Below, one piece after another: positions 6,768 to 6,986 of a stretch of 6,986 nucleotides of DNA. The notes under the pieces are model-generated. The model saw nothing but the letters and a program-made list of their open reading frames with translations, made no database searches and was not told the origin of the DNA. The DNA comes from Clostridiaceae bacterium (GTDB lineage: Bacteria > Bacillota > Clostridia > DSM-8532): contig JAAYGP010000287.1 in assembly GCA_012727625.1 (NCBI GenBank), positions 1-6,986 on the forward strand. Direction: 5' to 3'. Made by a program: the position numbers and the translations under genes. Positions within the stretch are counted from its first letter, which is position 1; the number at the start of each line of letters is the position of its first letter.

Positions 6768-6986
6768 AAGAATGTCCGGGATGAGGAAAAGGAAGCCAAA
6801 GATTTATCAGCTCTTTTTGAGACTATTTTAAACCATGTACCCTATCCGCCCGGGGATGTGGACGGAAGCCTGCAGCTTTTGATATCAAGCCTGGATTATG
6901 ATGATTATGTGGGAAGAATTGCTATAGGACGCATTGAAAGGGGTATAATAACCAAGGGGCAGAGAGCTGTTGTCATAAGGAAGGAC
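6768..6986 (+). pseudogene. typA: 5'-truncated TypA/BipA fragment (continues past the window)
   Basis: The frame opens after a TGA at 6765-6767 and runs off the window end: 73 codons, no ATG in frame. From about 6795 the protein matches the junction between the GTPase domain and domain II of the ribosome-associated GTPase TypA/BipA: LFETILNHVP, then a GD-x2-G-x-LQLL segment, then SLDYDDYVGRIAIGRIERG, which is diagnostic of TypA rather than LepA or EF-G. A full TypA has roughly 180-190 residues of GTPase domain before this point. None of that is present in any forward frame of the preceding 290 bp. The fragment is therefore most likely a pseudogene or rearrangement remnant, though an assembly join or a domain-reduced expressed protein is possible. 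A promoter-like sequence lies directly upstream. The missing N-terminus is seen directly; the explanation is inferred. Confidence 0.75.

Overview
The window looks like chromosomal DNA of a low-GC member of the Clostridia. The evidence is an AT-rich composition, GGAGG-type ribosome binding sites, a clostridial-looking MurD variant, and the MoxR / DUF58 / transglutaminase trio common in Firmicutes. The species cannot be named from the sequence. All recognisable genes are on the + strand.

Layout. (1) 1-131: leader with a TATAAT box at the window edge and two copies of an imperfect ~35-nt repeat, each holding a GGTA(A/G)-N7-TTACC dyad. (2) 132-1538: murD, UDP-N-acetylmuramoyl-L-alanine:D-glutamate ligase, with a variant substrate/ATP motif. 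(3) 1539-1703: intergenic region with an extended -10 promoter overlapped by the perfect dyad TTACC-TGT-GGTAA, followed by a leader and a strong GGAGGT. (4) 1707-2639: MoxR-type AAA+ ATPase. (5) 2724-3947: DUF58 membrane protein. (6) 3975-6473: large polytopic membrane transglutaminase with a C-terminal DUF4129-like region. (7) 6474-6767: gene-poor gap with a near-consensus promoter at its end. (8) 6768-6986: the middle of a TypA/BipA translational GTPase whose GTPase domain is not encoded upstream; the frame runs off the window.

How the genes fit together. MoxR, DUF58 and transglutaminase form one probable operon (gaps of 84 and 27 bp, no convincing terminator between them). By family knowledge this is an ATPase/chaperone plus membrane-anchored partners with an extracytoplasmic cysteine enzyme; its substrate is unknown. 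murD just upstream makes the cytoplasmic peptidoglycan precursor UDP-MurNAc-L-Ala-D-Glu, so a cell-envelope theme is plausible. GGTAA/TTACC half-sites in front of both murD and moxR hint at shared control.

I see no tRNA, rRNA, CRISPR array, insertion sequence or wholly novel system. The points most worth a second look are the GTPase-less TypA fragment behind a promoter, the shared dyads, the altered MurD motif and the missing metal-site signature in the DUF58 protein.
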